64,000 nucleotides of DNA from Bradyrhizobium sp. CCGB12 (GCF_024199845.1 NZ_JANADO010000001.1:1860001-1924000); one strand, 5' to 3'; shown: positions 42,142 through 51,352, counted from the stretch's first letter. Made by a program: numbers and translations. Notes: generated by a model from the letters alone, not told the origin.

Positions 42142-43707
42142 TCACTTCAACAACGCGGTGACGAATTTGACCAGCGGCGCCTTTTCGACCGAGCTGCGGT
42201 GGCCGACGATGCCGACCTTGATTGCGCCTGCCGCATTGCCGATGAAGGCGACGTCCTCGATATTGCCGCCGGCTGCCACCAGCGGTGCCGTAATCGTCAG
42301 GAAGGCATCGCCGGCGCCGACCGTGTCGACCACGGTCTTGGTGAAAGCGGGTACGCGCGCGACGCCGGTCTTCGACGAGAAGGGGTAGCAGCCGAAGGAG
42401 CCGTGGGTGATGATCATGTTGTCGCAATCGATCTTGGCATGCAGGCCGTTCTGGATCACCGACGCGATGTCGTTGAACTTGTCGGTGGCCGCCAAGCGTG
42501 CTTCCGGCGCGTCGATGCAGACGTAGTCGGCGCGCGGATACTTCGTGATCAGATTGTAGCCGTGGTTTCCGCTATTGCTCTGGGCGTTGACCGCCAGGAA
42601 CTTGGAGTTGGCGATCAGCGTGTCGATCGTGCTGGACGCGATCATGCCGTGACCGAAATCGGTGACGATGACCACGTCGGCGCCGCGCACGCGCTCGGCG
42701 GTGACACGGTCGATCTCCTTGCGCTCGGTCTCGTCGAGCGGCGTGTCGTCCATGGTGTAGACTTCGAAAAGCTTGTGCAGATAGCCCAACTCGACGTACC
42801 GCAATTTGCGGGTGGTCGGGCGGCCCTGAATGCGGATCGGCGTGAGCGTGACATTCGGGCGGACATGCGCGCGGATGAACTCTTCAGGGTAATCCTTGCC
42901 ACCCAGCGTCGTGACGATCTCGACCGATTTGCAGAAGCTCGCCACGTGATTGGCCGCGGCAATGACGCCGCCGGCAAACTGCTCGCCATTCTTGAACAGG
43001 GTGGCGACGATGTTTTCCTTCGAAGCCTTTCCGAGCGCCGTGACGTACTGGTACTCGTCGATGATGGTGTCGCCGACCAGCACGACGTGCATGTCCTGGA
43101 TCTTGTCGATCAGCTTCAGCAGGCGTTCGGCGCCACCGCCTTCGCGGACCTTCTGGAGGTAGTCGCGCAGAGGCGGATCGTAGATGTCGAAGTACCGGTT
43201 CATCAGCGACGACGAACTGAAGGTCACGTCGCGCGTGAAGACGATGCGGCCGCCATGGCGTTCGACGGCATCGCGCTCGGTGGTGATCTTGCCGGTGACA
43301 TCATCCTCGGGGTTTTCGTAGTCCGACCCCTTCACGTAGATGTCGGGGCGCACGGTATCGAGGATCGGCTCGGCGCTCGATGTCAGGTTGATGCCGACCC
43401 AGTCGACGGTGCCGAGCGCGGCCAGCATCTCGGCGCGCATGCTCTCCGGAAAGATCGGCCGGCCCGGGCCCTTGTTGACGAAGCGGTCGGCGGTGACGGT
43501 CACGATGACCACGTCTGCCTCGTTGCGCGCCGCCAGGATGTGGCGGACGTGGCCAAGATGCACGAGATCGAACACGCCGTGGCAGAGCGCAACGGTTCGG
43601 CCTTCGGCCTGCGCCGCCCGCGCGATCTCGCCGAGTTCCTCGATCGTCTTGATCTTCTGATGCGGTGCCGGATGGACGGCCTGCTTGTCAGTCGAAGCAT
43701 TACCCAT
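42142..43707 (-). CDS. bifunctional nucleotidyltransferase-PfkB kinase, HldE-like but reversed
   Basis: A 521-residue fusion. Residues 35-165 are a cytidylyltransferase-type domain, with VALCHGVFDLVHLGHVRHIL giving H-x-G-H at 50-53. Residues 195-521 are a PfkB/ribokinase-type kinase (VVLVGDTIIDEYQYVTALGK at the front, TVVDTVGAGDAFLTITAPLV at 458-477 with the catalytic Asp). HldE of LPS core synthesis has the same two domains in the opposite order, kinase first. It should phosphorylate and nucleotidylate a sugar phosphate such as a heptose 7-phosphate. Confidence 0.85.
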   Translation of the reverse strand: MGNASTDKQAVHPAPHQKIKTIEELGEIARAAQAEGRTVALCHGVFDLVHLGHVRHILAARNEADVVIVTVTADRFVNKGPGRPIFPESMRAEMLAALGTVDWVGINLTSSAEPILDTVRPDIYVKGSDYENPEDDVTGKITTERDAVERHGGRIVFTRDVTFSSSSLMNRYFDIYDPPLRDYLQKVREGGGAERLLKLIDKIQDMHVVLVGDTIIDEYQYVTALGKASKENIVATLFKNGEQFAGGVIAAANHVASFCKSVEIVTTLGGKDYPEEFIRAHVRPNVTLTPIRIQGRPTTRKLRYVELGYLHKLFEVYTMDDTPLDETERKEIDRVTAERVRGADVVIVTDFGHGMIASSTIDTLIANSKFLAVNAQSNSGNHGYNLITKYPRADYVCIDAPEARLAATDKFNDIASVIQNGLHAKIDCDNMIITHGSFGCYPFSSKTGVARVPAFTKTVVDTVGAGDAFLTITAPLVAAGGNIEDVAFIGNAAGAIKVGIVGHRSSVEKAPLVKFVTALLK

Positions 43708-43791
43708 GTGAATTATCCAAAGGGCGGGTCGGCCTGGCCGGCCCGGAAATGGTCGGTTGGTGGAAGGGACGCTGAGGTCGAACGAGTCTGC

Positions 43792-44820
43792 TCAACGCCC
43801 TGCCTTCTGCGGCGTGCCGGATGCCGCATCGCTGCCATCACCGAGATATCTGAACCAGTCCTTGGTGGCGTCGGCGATCTTGTCCACAGTCCATAGGGGC
43901 GCGTCCCTGTACTGGTCCATCGACTTCAGCATCGTCGCGACGCCGTCCTCGAATTTCACCTTCGGCGTCCATTTCAAGATCCGCTTGATTTTGGTGATGT
44001 CGGCGTAGGTGCAATCCGGCTCGCCGGGACGCTTGGGAATGTGGACCTTGTCGCCGCCGAGAAGCTCGACCAGCCGATTGACACTGTAGGTGTTGTCCGA
44101 GCCGACGTTGAATATCTCGTGCGAGACGTCGGAACGTGCGGCGGTCACGAAGGCATCGGCGACGTCGCTGACGAAGGTGAAGTCGCGCGTCTGCTCGCCG
44201 TCGCCGACCACGGTGAATGGCTTGCCGGCGAGCTTCTGCGCCATGAACACGCCGAACACGGCGCCGTATGTGCCCGTGGTGCGATGGCGCGGCCCGTACA
44301 CGTTGAACAGGCGCAGCGCCACGGCCGGAAGCTTGTAGACCTGGCACCAGTGCATGATGCACTGCTCGCCGAGATTCTTCGTGAGAGCGTAAGGATACAT
44401 CGGCCGTATCTCGGCGCTCTCCGGCGTCGGATAGACGTCGGGAATGCCATAGCAGGACGACGACGCCGCATAGACGAAGCGGCTGACGCCCGCGTGCCGC
44501 GCAGCCTCGAGAACGTTGACCGTGCCGTCGACGTTGGCGCGGTGATACGGGATCGGGGATTCGATCGAGGGAACGATGTCGGCCAGGGCCGCGAGATGGA
44601 AGACCCAGTCGATACCGTGGAAATACGGTTTGATCGAGTCGGGCTCTGTGACGTCGGCCCGCACGATCTTGAGCCGGTCCGATTTGGCGCGCGACGCAAG
44701 ATTTTCGGGACGTCCGATGACGAAATTGTCGAGTGCGATCACCTCGTGGCCATCATCGAGGAGGCGATCGACGAGGTGACTGCCGATGAAACCGGCGCCG
44801 CCAGTAACGATGCACTTCAT
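43792..44820 (-). CDS. NAD-dependent sugar epimerase/dehydratase, copy B
   Basis: A 342-residue extended SDR: MKCIVTGGAGFIGSHLVDRL, VFHLAALADIVPSIESPIPY, FVYAASSSCYGIPDVYPTPE and YPYALTKNLGEQCIMHWCQV with Tyr-x-x-x-Lys, then RLFNVYGPRHRTTG as in UDP-sugar 4-epimerases and CDP/GDP-sugar enzymes. The ATG at 44820 (MKCIVTGG) is preferred over 44829. It is the first gene of the long minus-strand run and is divergent from the SIS gene. Confidence 0.85.
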   Translation of the reverse strand: MKCIVTGGAGFIGSHLVDRLLDDGHEVIALDNFVIGRPENLASRAKSDRLKIVRADVTEPDSIKPYFHGIDWVFHLAALADIVPSIESPIPYHRANVDGTVNVLEAARHAGVSRFVYAASSSCYGIPDVYPTPESAEIRPMYPYALTKNLGEQCIMHWCQVYKLPAVALRLFNVYGPRHRTTGTYGAVFGVFMAQKLAGKPFTVVGDGEQTRDFTFVSDVADAFVTAARSDVSHEIFNVGSDNTYSVNRLVELLGGDKVHIPKRPGEPDCTYADITKIKRILKWTPKVKFEDGVATMLKSMDQYRDAPLWTVDKIADATKDWFRYLGDGSDAASGTPQKAGR

Positions 44821-44959
44821 AGGGAACATCCGTAGTGCGAATGCCCTGCGGGCGTCGCCAATGTCGAGTGAAACCCGAAAAGCCGACTACCAGCCGCTCG
44901 CGGCTTTTGCAAGCAGTATACCTTTGCAATCCCTGGTAATAGCCGGTATCAGGGCCGTC
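44821..44959. promoter_or_regulatory. divergent promoter region of the two sugar operons
   Basis: 139 bases between the start codons of the epimerase (minus) and the phosphoheptose-isomerase-like gene (plus). It must hold promoters for both operons. I cannot fix promoter boxes by eye. Confidence 0.4.
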
Positions 44960-45571
44960 ATGTTGCAGTCGAGCCACCAGCCCATGCCTGCCGAGTCCGT
45001 CGATCCCGATCACAAGGCTTTCCTCGCCGATTATATGGGGCGCCTGCATCGCGCGACCGCGGTCGACGACGCTGTTTTTGCCAGGATCTCCGCCACGCGC
45101 GCGACTTGGTTGCGCACGCGTGAGCAGGGCGGTCGCGTCATCTTCATCGGCAATGGCGGTTCCGCCGGCATCGCCTCGCATCTGGCGATCGATCTGGCGA
45201 AGAATGCGTCCGTACCTGCGCTCTGCTTCAGCGATGCAAGCATGATGTCGTGCCTTGCCAACGACTACGGGTTCGAGGACTGGATCGCGCACGCCGTGCG
45301 GCTGAGCGCCCGCGCTGGCGACTGTCTCGTCGCGATCAGCTCGTCGGGGCGCTCGAAGAACATCCTCAATGCGGTTGCGCAAGCGCGGACGATGAAGCTC
45401 GACGTGATCACGTTGTCGGGCATGAACGCGGACAATCCCCTGCGCAATCTCGGCGACGTCAATTTCTGGGTGGACAGCCGCAGCTACAATATTGTCGAGA
45501 CCACGCACCAGTTCTGGATGATGGCCGCGATCGACCTCGTCATCGGTCGCGCGGAATATCCGGCATCCTGA
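44960..45571 (+). CDS. SIS-domain sugar isomerase, phosphoheptose isomerase (GmhA)-like
   Basis: A 203-residue protein with RVIFIGNGGSAGIASHLAID, the G-N-G-G-S-A motif of the SIS phosphosugar site, then SCLANDYGFEDWIAHAVRLS and LVAISSSGRSKNILNAVAQA, and SYNIVETTHQFWMMAAIDLV. These are the GmhA motifs; GmhA converts sedoheptulose 7-phosphate into a heptose 7-phosphate. The ATG at 44960 is chosen because upstream in-frame sequence back to 44786 overlaps the divergent epimerase. It leads a three-gene plus-strand operon. Confidence 0.8.
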   Translation: MLQSSHQPMPAESVDPDHKAFLADYMGRLHRATAVDDAVFARISATRATWLRTREQGGRVIFIGNGGSAGIASHLAIDLAKNASVPALCFSDASMMSCLANDYGFEDWIAHAVRLSARAGDCLVAISSSGRSKNILNAVAQARTMKLDVITLSGMNADNPLRNLGDVNFWVDSRSYNIVETTHQFWMMAAIDLVIGRAEYPAS

Positions 45572-45583
45572 GGCAGGCGCCCG

Positions 45584-46609
45584 ATGCAGTCGCGGTTCAA
45601 GCAGGCGGCCCTGTTTTCGGTGAAGCTGCTGCTGTCGGTCGCGGTGCTGGTCTACATCGCGCGCGGTCTCGACCTGGGCCAGTTGCGCAATCATCTCGTC
45701 TCCGTCGATCCACTCCTGTTCGTCCTCGCCCTGGCGCTGATTTTCTTTCAGACCTTCGTGCTCAACGGCCGGTGGGAGCTGATCATGCGCGCGCTCGGCG
45801 TGTCGCTGGACTGGCTTGCTGGTTGGCGGATCCTCATGATCAGCCTTTGGTTCAATCAGGTGCTGCCGTCGTCAGTCGGTGGCGATGCGGTGAGGATGTG
45901 GCTGCTGCGGCAGCGCGGCGTGCAATGGCCGGAGGCGGTCAAGGGCGTTGCGGCAGACCGTTTCACGGCGCTGATCGGTCTGATCGCGTTGATGGTGGCC
46001 GGATTGCCGTTCCTGCTCTCGCGCGTGTCCAATCAGGCCGCGCTCCTGGCTATCGGCGGACTGACGCTGGCGGGCGTCGCCGGCACCGTGGTCCTGTTGA
46101 CGCTCGACCGTCTGCCGAAGCGCCTCACTGCGATTCCCGCGATTGCAAGCTTCGTTCGGTTCGGAACGCTGGTCAGGTTTCTTCTCCTGCAATCCGAGCG
46201 CCGTGGTTTGCTGTTCGGATCGGCGCTCCTCATCCATCTCGTGACGGCGGCGGCCTGCTACGCCTTGGCGCGTGGCGTCGGAGCGCAGCTTTCCGTGCTG
46301 GACGCGGGCATCCTGATTCCGCCGGTGGTGCTGTTGACGGCCGTTCCGATCTCGATCAGCGGCTGGGGCGTTCGCGAAGGGGCGATGGTCGCTTGCCTCG
46401 GCCTGGCGGGCGTGCCTTCCGAAGAGGCGCTGTCGGTTTCGCTCCTGCTGGGCGCCATCAGCGTGATCATCGGGCTCGTCGGCGGCGTGATCTGGCTGGC
46501 GAGTCAGGAGCGCGGCGCGTATTCGGCGGACAAGGCCGCCAAGGCGGCGGAGGAGGAGGCGTCCAGCTTCGCGCTGGGGCAGGGCAAGGAGGTCTCGAGC
46601 CACCCATGA
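45584..46609 (+). CDS. flippase-like membrane protein (UPF0104 family), paralogue
   Basis: A 341-residue protein with about 8 helices. WRILMISLWFNQVLPSSVGG, VRMWLLRQRGVQWPEAVKGV, AADRFTALIGLIALMVAGLP and AVPISISGWGVREGAMVACL align with the protein at 31971-32951, which has a 2-residue gap in the VLPSSVGGDAV motif. It starts 12 bases after the isomerase gene. The C-terminus is charged and cytoplasmic. Confidence 0.8.
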   Translation: MQSRFKQAALFSVKLLLSVAVLVYIARGLDLGQLRNHLVSVDPLLFVLALALIFFQTFVLNGRWELIMRALGVSLDWLAGWRILMISLWFNQVLPSSVGGDAVRMWLLRQRGVQWPEAVKGVAADRFTALIGLIALMVAGLPFLLSRVSNQAALLAIGGLTLAGVAGTVVLLTLDRLPKRLTAIPAIASFVRFGTLVRFLLLQSERRGLLFGSALLIHLVTAAACYALARGVGAQLSVLDAGILIPPVVLLTAVPISISGWGVREGAMVACLGLAGVPSEEALSVSLLLGAISVIIGLVGGVIWLASQERGAYSADKAAKAAEEEASSFALGQGKEVSSHP

Positions 46610-46688
46610 CCCGCTTCAGCCCATTGCCGATCTGGTCTTCACGGGGTGAGATTGCCTCACTCGCTCGCATATCTCATTTTCCGGTTCC

Positions 46689-47960
46689 ATGATGAAAAAC
46701 CTGTTCTACGTCCGCCATACCTGCCGCCTCTGTCACTCGGACAAGCAGGAACTCGTCGTCCCGATGGCAGGCATGCCCATTGGCACGCCGAACTTCCAGG
46801 TGCCGGACGCCAGCGTCGACGATCCGGTCTTCCGGGCTGCGGTGCCGATGGCGCTGCATCTGTGCAGGGACTGCGGCCACCTCCAGATTCTCCATGTTGG
46901 CAATCCGGAGATCCAGTACCGCAACTACGTCTACACCACCTCGCTCTCGCTCGGCCTGCGGGAGCATTTCGCGGGCTATGCCAACGACGTCGTCAGCCGC
47001 TTCGGTGTCGCGCCGGGCTCGCTGGTCGTCGAGCTCGGCAGCAACGACGGGTCGTTGCTCGGCTTCTTCAAAGAGCGCGGCATGCGGGTGTTGGGCGTCG
47101 ATCCCGCCGTCGACATTGCGCGGTGTGCGACGGAAGCTGGGATCGAGACCATCGGCGATTTCTTCACCGATGCCATCGGGCACCGCATCCTGCAGAGCCA
47201 CGGTGCGGCGAGCGTCGTGATCGCCAACAACATGATCGCCAATGTCGACAATCTCGATCCGCTGGTGATCGGGGTTCGCGACGTGCTCGCGCCGGATGGA
47301 TTGTTCGTCTTCGAAACGCAATACGGCGTCGACGTCACCGAGAAGAACCTGCTCGACACCGTCTATCACGAGCATCTGTCCTATTTTAACATCAAGCCGC
47401 TGACCCGCTTCTTCGCCCGTCTCGGCATGGAAGTGATCGACGTCCAGCACATCTGGACCAAGGGCGGCTCGATCCGTGTGACGGTCCAGCGCGCCGGCGG
47501 TGCCAAGAAGCCGTCGGCAGAGGTCGCGCGGTTCATCGCCGAGGAGGACCGGCTCGGCGTCGATCAGCCGGCCTATTATGCGCCCTATGTAAAGAGGATC
47601 GCCGCCATCCGTGACGAACTGGTCGCGATGGCCGATGCCGCCCATGCGCGCGGTCAGCTGGTCGCCGGTTACGGCGTCTCGGTCGGCACCACGACGCTGC
47701 TGCCGCAGTTCGGCCTTGAGAACAAGATCGACTTCCTTGTGGACGACGACCCCAAGAAGGGGAATGTGATGGCCGGACCGGGGTACGACATCCCGATCCT
47801 GCCGCCTGCGGCCCTGTATGAGCGCAAACCGGCGTTCGTCGTCGTCTTCGCCTGGCGTTACGTCGACCCGATCCGGTCCAAGCATGCCCGTTATTTCGCC
47901 GAGGGCGGAAAATTCGCGGTGCCGTTGCCGGGTATTTCCATGGTCGACCGGGCCGACTGA
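46689..47960 (+). CDS. sugar C-methyltransferase (three-domain type), second copy
   Basis: A 423-residue protein: an N-terminal zinc domain (HTCRLCHSDKQELVVPM and LHLCRDCGHLQILHVG), a methyltransferase core (LVVELGSNDGSLLGFFKERG, then VVIANNMIANVDNLDPLVIG, VYHEHLSYFN) and a C-terminal domain (VAGYGVSVGTTTLLPQFGLE). It is related to 27473-28690. A methyl branch on the cluster's sugar is therefore likely. It is last of the plus-strand operon, 79 bases after the membrane protein. Confidence 0.85.
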   Translation: MMKNLFYVRHTCRLCHSDKQELVVPMAGMPIGTPNFQVPDASVDDPVFRAAVPMALHLCRDCGHLQILHVGNPEIQYRNYVYTTSLSLGLREHFAGYANDVVSRFGVAPGSLVVELGSNDGSLLGFFKERGMRVLGVDPAVDIARCATEAGIETIGDFFTDAIGHRILQSHGAASVVIANNMIANVDNLDPLVIGVRDVLAPDGLFVFETQYGVDVTEKNLLDTVYHEHLSYFNIKPLTRFFARLGMEVIDVQHIWTKGGSIRVTVQRAGGAKKPSAEVARFIAEEDRLGVDQPAYYAPYVKRIAAIRDELVAMADAAHARGQLVAGYGVSVGTTTLLPQFGLENKIDFLVDDDPKKGNVMAGPGYDIPILPPAALYERKPAFVVVFAWRYVDPIRSKHARYFAEGGKFAVPLPGISMVDRAD

Positions 47961-48301
47961 GCCGCGAGGGTCCGTCGGGGAGGTCCCGGGCGGAGGCTAG
48001 ATCTCGCCTCCGAGGGAGCGGGTGGATAAGCCCTTGATCCTCCTTGGGGTATGAAACGTCGCCGAGGACGCCGGCTTCCCTGTGCGACGCCCCTGTATCT
48101 TGACCTTTGGCCCCATCCGCAGTATCTACCCGGCACTCGCAGCCGGCCCGTTAGACGCGGATTTCCGGCGCGGCTTTGAAATCCCCGAACAATCGAGCCC
48201 GGTTTCCGGCTCATCCTTCAGACGAGGGCTGGGCCAAAGGCGGCTGTTCGGATCCCTTTGAAATCAGTAGCCGTCTTGCGACGGACGTTGGACATCAAAC
48301 G
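47961..48301. other. boundary between sugar cluster and ribosomal operon
   Basis: 340 bases with no gene supported. It should carry the secE-nusG promoter. Notably, the tRNA-Trp gene that is commonly just upstream of secE is not here; I looked for its T-arm and CCA end and found none. Confidence 0.5.
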
Positions 48302-48493
48302 ATGGCAGTCAGCCCGTTCAAGTTCTTGCAGGAAGTGCGCTCGGAGACCGCCAAGGTCACCTGGCCGACCCGTCGTGAGACCACGATCACCACCATCATG
48401 GTGTTCGTCATGGTCGCCGTGGCCTCGATCTTCTTCTTCGCCGCCGACCAGATCATCCGCTATCTCATCACTTTCCTTCTGGGCATTCACTGA
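48302..48493 (+). CDS. secE: preprotein translocase subunit SecE
   Basis: A 63-residue protein: an amphipathic start (FKFLQEVRSETAKVTWPTRR with the conserved W-P-T/S-R) and one membrane helix (IMVFVMVAVASIFFFAADQI). This is the short SecE form of alphaproteobacteria, which clamps SecY in the inner membrane. Its TGA overlaps the nusG ATG by one base, so the two are co-translated. Confidence 0.95.
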   Translation: MAVSPFKFLQEVRSETAKVTWPTRRETTITTIMVFVMVAVASIFFFAADQIIRYLITFLLGIH

Positions 48494-49047
48494 TGGCAAC
48501 AGCAACGGCTCAATTGTCTGACAAGCGCTGGTACATCGTCCACGCCTATTCGAACTTCGAGAAGAAGGTCGCCGAATCGATCCGCGAGCAGGCCAAGCAG
48601 CGCGGGCTCGAGGAGCTGTTTGAGCTGGTACTGGTTCCGACCGAGAAGGTCACGGAGGTGCGCCGCGGCCGCAAGATCGACGCCGAGCGCAAATTCTTCC
48701 CGGGCTATGTGCTGGTGAAGATGAAGCTGACCGACGAGGCGTTCCATCTGATCAAGAACACGCCGAAGGTGACCGGCTTCCTCGGCGCGGAAAACAAGCC
48801 GATGCCGATCTCGGAGGCCGAGGCCATGCGCATCCTGCACCAGGTGCAGGAGGGCGTGGAACGGCCGAAGGCGTCGGTCTCGTTCGAGATCGGCGAGAAC
48901 GTGCGCGTGGCCGACGGCCCGTTCGCCTCGTTCTCGGGTGTCGTCGAGGAAATCGACGAGGCTCGCTCGCGCGTGAAGGTCGCGGTGTCGATCTTCGGCC
49001 GCGCCACGCCGGTCGAATTGGAATTCGGTCAGGTCGAAAAGGTCTGA
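48493..49047 (+). CDS. nusG: transcription elongation/antitermination factor NusG
   Basis: A 184-residue protein. The NGN domain starts at KRWYIVHAYSNFEKKVAESI, with RKFFPGYVLVKMKLTDEAFH and VTGFLGAENKPMPISEAEAM, and the KOW domain is VRVADGPFASFSGVVEEIDE. It binds RNA polymerase and links it with Rho or the ribosome. Usual length and position between secE and rplK. Confidence 0.97.
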   Translation: MATATAQLSDKRWYIVHAYSNFEKKVAESIREQAKQRGLEELFELVLVPTEKVTEVRRGRKIDAERKFFPGYVLVKMKLTDEAFHLIKNTPKVTGFLGAENKPMPISEAEAMRILHQVQEGVERPKASVSFEIGENVRVADGPFASFSGVVEEIDEARSRVKVAVSIFGRATPVELEFGQVEKV

Positions 49048-49180
49048 CCGGACGAGGCGTGAGGCTTCAGGCCTTGCGCGACAAGAGGCCGTGGGAGGAC
49101 GAGGGCGGTTGCCAGCCGCTCGGGTTCCCGACCACGAACCTGAAACCGCCGGCGACATGCCGGCACAACAGGAGTGATAC

Positions 49181-49609
49181 ATGGCAAAGAAAGTGACCGG
49201 ATACCTGAAGCTTCAGGTCCCGGCCGGTGCGGCGAATCCTTCGCCCCCGATCGGTCCCGCGCTCGGTCAGCGCGGTCTCAACATCATGGAGTTCTGCAAG
49301 GCGTTCAACGCCCAGACCCAGAAGGAAGAGAAGAACACCCCGATTCCCGTCGTGATCACGATCTACGCCGATCGTTCGTTCACGTTCGAGATGAAGACAC
49401 CCCCGATGTCCTTCTTCCTCAAGCAGGCTGCCAAGATCCAGTCCGGCTCGAAGGCGCCGGGCCGTGACAAGGCCGGCAAGGTGACCAAGGCGCAGGTGCG
49501 CGAGATCGCCGAGAAGAAGATGAAGGATCTGAATTGCGATTCCATCGAGTCGGCCATGAAGATGGTCGAGGGCTCCGCCCGCTCGATGGGTCTGGAAGTT
49601 GCGGGGTAA
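49181..49609 (+). CDS. rplK: ribosomal protein L11
   Basis: A 142-residue protein starting [40 protein letters not shown], with the C-terminal rRNA-binding domain to SMGLEVAG. Part of the GTPase-associated centre of the large subunit. AGGAG lies about 8 bases upstream; rplA follows after 6 bases. Confidence 0.98.
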   Translation: MAKKVTGYLKLQVPAGAANPSPPIGPALGQRGLNIMEFCKAFNAQTQKEEKNTPIPVVITIYADRSFTFEMKTPPMSFFLKQAAKIQSGSKAPGRDKAGKVTKAQVREIAEKKMKDLNCDSIESAMKMVEGSARSMGLEVAG

Positions 49610-49615
49610 GCGGTC

Positions 49616-50308
49616 ATGGCAATTGGAAAGCGTTTGAACAAAGCCCGCGAAGGTGTTGACCGCGAAAAGCTTTATCCGCTCGCGGACGCCATCAAGATGG
49701 TCAAGGAACGCGCGAAAGCGAAGTTCGACGAGACCATCGAGGTCGCGATCAATCTCGGCGTCGATCCGCGTCACGCCGACCAGATGGTCCGCGGCGTCGT
49801 GACCCTGCCGAACGGCACCGGCCGTACGCTCCGCGTCGGCGTGTTCGCCCGCGGCGCCAAGGCTGATGAAGCCAAGGCTGCGGGTGCTGACGTCGTCGGG
49901 GCCGAGGACTTGGTCGAGAAGGTGCAGAACGGCTCGATCGATTTCGACCGCTGCATCGCCACCCCCGACATGATGCCGCTGGTCGGCCGGTTGGGTAAGG
50001 TGCTCGGCCCGCGCGGCCTGATGCCGAACCCGAAGATCGGCACCGTGACCATGGACGTCACCGGTGCGGTGAAGGGCGCCAAGGGCGGCTCGGTCGAGTT
50101 CCGTGTCGAGAAGGCCGGCATCCTCCAGGCCGGCGTCGGCAAGGCCTCGTTCTCCGAGGAGAAGCTGGTCGAGAACATCAAGGCTCTGGCCGATGCTGTC
50201 TCGAAGGCGAAGCCGGCCGGTTCCAAGGGCACCTACATCCAGCGCGTTGCGGTGTCCTCGACGATGGGCCCCGGCGTGAAGGTCGAGCCGGGCACCATTC
50301 TCGGCTAA
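49616..50308 (+). CDS. rplA: ribosomal protein L1
   Basis: A 230-residue protein with [40 protein letters not shown] and [20 protein letters not shown], the L1 signature. It forms the L1 stalk and in many bacteria represses its own operon by binding mRNA. It is followed at 50329 by a strong hairpin, so the rplKA transcript may end here. Confidence 0.98.
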   Translation: MAIGKRLNKAREGVDREKLYPLADAIKMVKERAKAKFDETIEVAINLGVDPRHADQMVRGVVTLPNGTGRTLRVGVFARGAKADEAKAAGADVVGAEDLVEKVQNGSIDFDRCIATPDMMPLVGRLGKVLGPRGLMPNPKIGTVTMDVTGAVKGAKGGSVEFRVEKAGILQAGVGKASFSEEKLVENIKALADAVSKAKPAGSKGTYIQRVAVSSTMGPGVKVEPGTILG

Positions 50309-50328
50309 GATTTGGAAATTGCATGAGG

Positions 50329-50364
50329 CGAGGGGCGGAATTGGGCAACCGATTCCGCCCCTCG
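50329..50364 (+). terminator. 13-bp perfect hairpin after rplA
   Basis: CGAGGGGCGGAAT (50329-50341) pairs with ATTCCGCCCCTCG (50352-50364) around a 10-base loop, followed by TCGTTTGTG. The T-run is weak, but the stem is very strong. It lies between rplA and the dehydrogenase gene and probably ends or weakens transcription. Confidence 0.65.
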
Positions 50365-50398
50365 TCGTTTGTGAAGGCTCTCACCGGAAACAAGAACA

Positions 50399-51352
50399 AT
50401 GGCTGACAAGGTCCTGATCTATTCGCGCTTTCCCAAGACGATGATGGCGCGCTTCGCCGAGCGGTTCGAACTGCTCGACACCGGCGGCAAGCCGGCACGC
50501 GAGGTGTTGCCGGCCGAAGAGCTCGCCGGCATCCGCGCGGTGCTGACGGCGGGCGGCACGCCGCTCGGGGCGGAGGCGATGGACCTGTTTCCCAAACTCG
50601 GCGCCATCGTCTGCTACGGCACCGGTTATGACGGCGTCGACCTCAAGGCGGCCGCCGCGCGCAACATCGCGGTCGGTCACAGCCCGGGCGCCAATGCGGC
50701 TTCGGTCGCCGATATCGCGATGACCCTGATGCTGGCGACGACGCGGCGGATCCTGGTCGCCGACCAGTACGTCCGCAGCGGCGACTGGGCCGCGTCAAAA
50801 CCCTCGCCGATGATGCGCCCGCAGGCCGGCATGCCCGGCCGTCGCATCGGCGTCTATGGGATGGGCGAGATCGGCCGAAAGATCGCCGCGCGCTGCGCCG
50901 CCTTCGAGAGCGAGGTCGGCTATTTCAGCCGCACCAAGTACGATCTGCCCTACCAATATTTCCCGTCGCTGGAGGCGCTGGCCGACTGGTGCAGCGTGCT
51001 GATGATCGCGGTCCGGGCCGGGGCCGACACCCAGCACGTCATCAACGCCGACATCCTCAAGCGCCTCGGTGCGGATGGCTATGTCGTCAACATCTCTCGC
51101 GGCTCGGTGATCGACGAGAAGGCCATGGTCGTGGCCTTGACCGACAAGACCATCGCCGGCGCCGGCCTTGACGTTTTCGAGAAGGAACCGCACGCGCCGG
51201 ACGCGCTGACCGCGCTCCCCAATGTGGTGTTCGCGCCGCATATCGGCGGCCACACGCTGGACTCGCACGTCGCCATGCAAGGCTGTGTCCTGGCGAACCT
51301 GACCGCGTTTTTCGAGGGCAGGCCGCTGCCCTATTGGGTGAAAGCCGCCTAG
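50399..51352 (+). CDS. D-2-hydroxyacid dehydrogenase, NAD(P)-dependent
   Basis: A 317-residue protein with GRRIGVYGMGEIGRKIAARC (the G-x-G-x-x-G site), VVNISRGSVIDEKAMVVALT with the catalytic Arg nearby, GLDVFEKEPHAPDALTALPN (Glu) and VVFAPHIGGHTLDSHVAMQG (His). Family enzymes reduce glyoxylate, hydroxypyruvate or similar keto-acids. It stands between rplA and rplJ, which are usually adjacent, behind a hairpin. Confidence 0.9.
   Translation: MADKVLIYSRFPKTMMARFAERFELLDTGGKPAREVLPAEELAGIRAVLTAGGTPLGAEAMDLFPKLGAIVCYGTGYDGVDLKAAAARNIAVGHSPGANAASVADIAMTLMLATTRRILVADQYVRSGDWAASKPSPMMRPQAGMPGRRIGVYGMGEIGRKIAARCAAFESEVGYFSRTKYDLPYQYFPSLEALADWCSVLMIAVRAGADTQHVINADILKRLGADGYVVNISRGSVIDEKAMVVALTDKTIAGAGLDVFEKEPHAPDALTALPNVVFAPHIGGHTLDSHVAMQGCVLANLTAFFEGRPLPYWVKAA

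Noticed and set aside
42199..43896. A 565-codon plus-strand frame opposite the nucleotidyltransferase-kinase
   Set aside because: It is an antisense shadow typical of GC-rich DNA; the minus strand has all the domain motifs.
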